DNA of 43,485 nucleotides from Moraxella equi (GTDB lineage: Bacteria > Pseudomonadota > Gammaproteobacteria > Pseudomonadales > Moraxellaceae). The first letter of the stretch is position 1. Each line of letters opens with the position of its first letter. Below are positions 43,371 to 43,485 of this stretch, one piece after another. Both the position numbers and the translations under genes were made by a program. The stretch spans positions 1-43,485 of the forward strand of contig NZ_MXAP01000113.1 in the NCBI RefSeq assembly GCF_002027555.1, written 5' to 3'. The notes beneath the pieces were generated by a model. The model saw nothing but the letters and a program-made list of their open reading frames with translations. It was not told the DNA's origin and did not search any database.

Positions 43371-43485
43371 AATATGCTACAATACCCCTATGGCATACTC
43401 AGATGATTTTAGACAACAAGTACTAAGGCAACTAAATTGTGGTAAAACCTACCGACAGCTTGCCGAAGAGTACAATATCAGCACC
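43353..43485 (+). mobile_element. IS630-type insertion sequence, left end (continues past the window)
   Basis: The DNA changes from the DUF4130 gene to IS sequence at CTATACCAACCGAACCC. IS630 elements insert at TA, and a TA lies at the junction. The transposase reading frame begins at 43390. The right end and inverted repeat are outside the window. Confidence 0.72.
43390..43485 (+). CDS. IS630-family transposase, N-terminal part (partial)
   Basis: The 32 visible residues (MAYSDDFRQQVLRQLNCGKT, then YRQLAEEYNIST) form the start of a helix-turn-helix. This matches the DNA-binding N-terminus of IS630-type transposases (M.YS.D.R..V......G.S.R..A..F.VS). The catalytic DDE domain is beyond the edge. 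Many IS630 elements of this type encode the HTH and the DDE parts in two overlapping frames, which cannot be judged here. Confidence 0.82.
   Translation, partial: MAYSDDFRQQVLRQLNCGKTYRQLAEEYNIST

Noticed and set aside
1..43485. CRISPR array, tRNA or rRNA genes
   Set aside because: No regularly spaced direct repeats and no tRNA or rRNA gene were recognised on either strand. A covariance-model scan was not possible here.

Overview
The window reads as chromosomal DNA of a gammaproteobacterium in the Moraxellaceae, most likely Moraxella. This is inferred from the overall look of the proteins, the divergent rluD/bamD pair, the spread-out ubiquinone genes and the moderate base composition judged by eye. 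It is not a phage, plasmid or island. Most of the window is housekeeping and transport genes. Accessory pieces are an RNA-repair-like operon, one AT-rich orphan gene, many small dispersed repeats and the left end of an IS630-type element at the right edge.

Layout. 0.1-3.5 kb: an MFS exporter, then a tightly coupled operon of an unrecognised protein, a polynucleotide-kinase-like P-loop protein and a Thg1-like 3'-5' RNA polymerase. 3.7-8.0 kb: succinate:acetate CoA-transferase, prfB with an intact programmed +1 frameshift, and gltS. 8.0-16.3 kb: a repeat-rich gap, a PiT phosphate transporter, a Na/Pi cotransporter, PBP1b and a LysR regulator. 16.6-22.0 kb: nitroreductase, lytic transglycosylase, HtpX, LrgAB, a DUF2218 protein, two tandem paralogous small proteins and monothiol glutaredoxin. 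22.1-24.8 kb: a large unknown gene split by a frameshift. 25.0-29.9 kb: isochorismatase-like hydrolase, ispF, mnmA, ubiA, lysA. 30.1-35.1 kb: an unknown protein, ubiE, ubiB, the AT-rich orphan (possible ADP-ribosyltransferase fold) and a YeaC-like protein. 35.1-43.5 kb: a doubly frameshifted YjgR/HerA-like ATPase, bestrophin, pgeF, rluD, bamD, PilZ, a frameshifted apt, a GNAT protein, a DUF4130-type gene cut by an IS630 element, and the start of its transposase.

How the parts connect. Three genes (ubiA, ubiE, ubiB) serve ubiquinone synthesis. PBP1b, the lytic transglycosylase, BamD and LrgAB act on the envelope. The two phosphate transporters are neighbours. The kinase/Thg1 pair could form an RNA end-repair unit: 5' phosphorylation followed by 3'-5' nucleotide addition. 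The LysR gene and the nitroreductase diverge from a region with a LysR-type palindrome placed upstream of a good promoter.

Two broad cautions. Three genes carry four single-base frameshifts, mostly at short homopolymers, which may be assembly errors rather than true decay. Several gaps are made almost entirely of repeats, so upstream start codons lying inside repeats should not be trusted.
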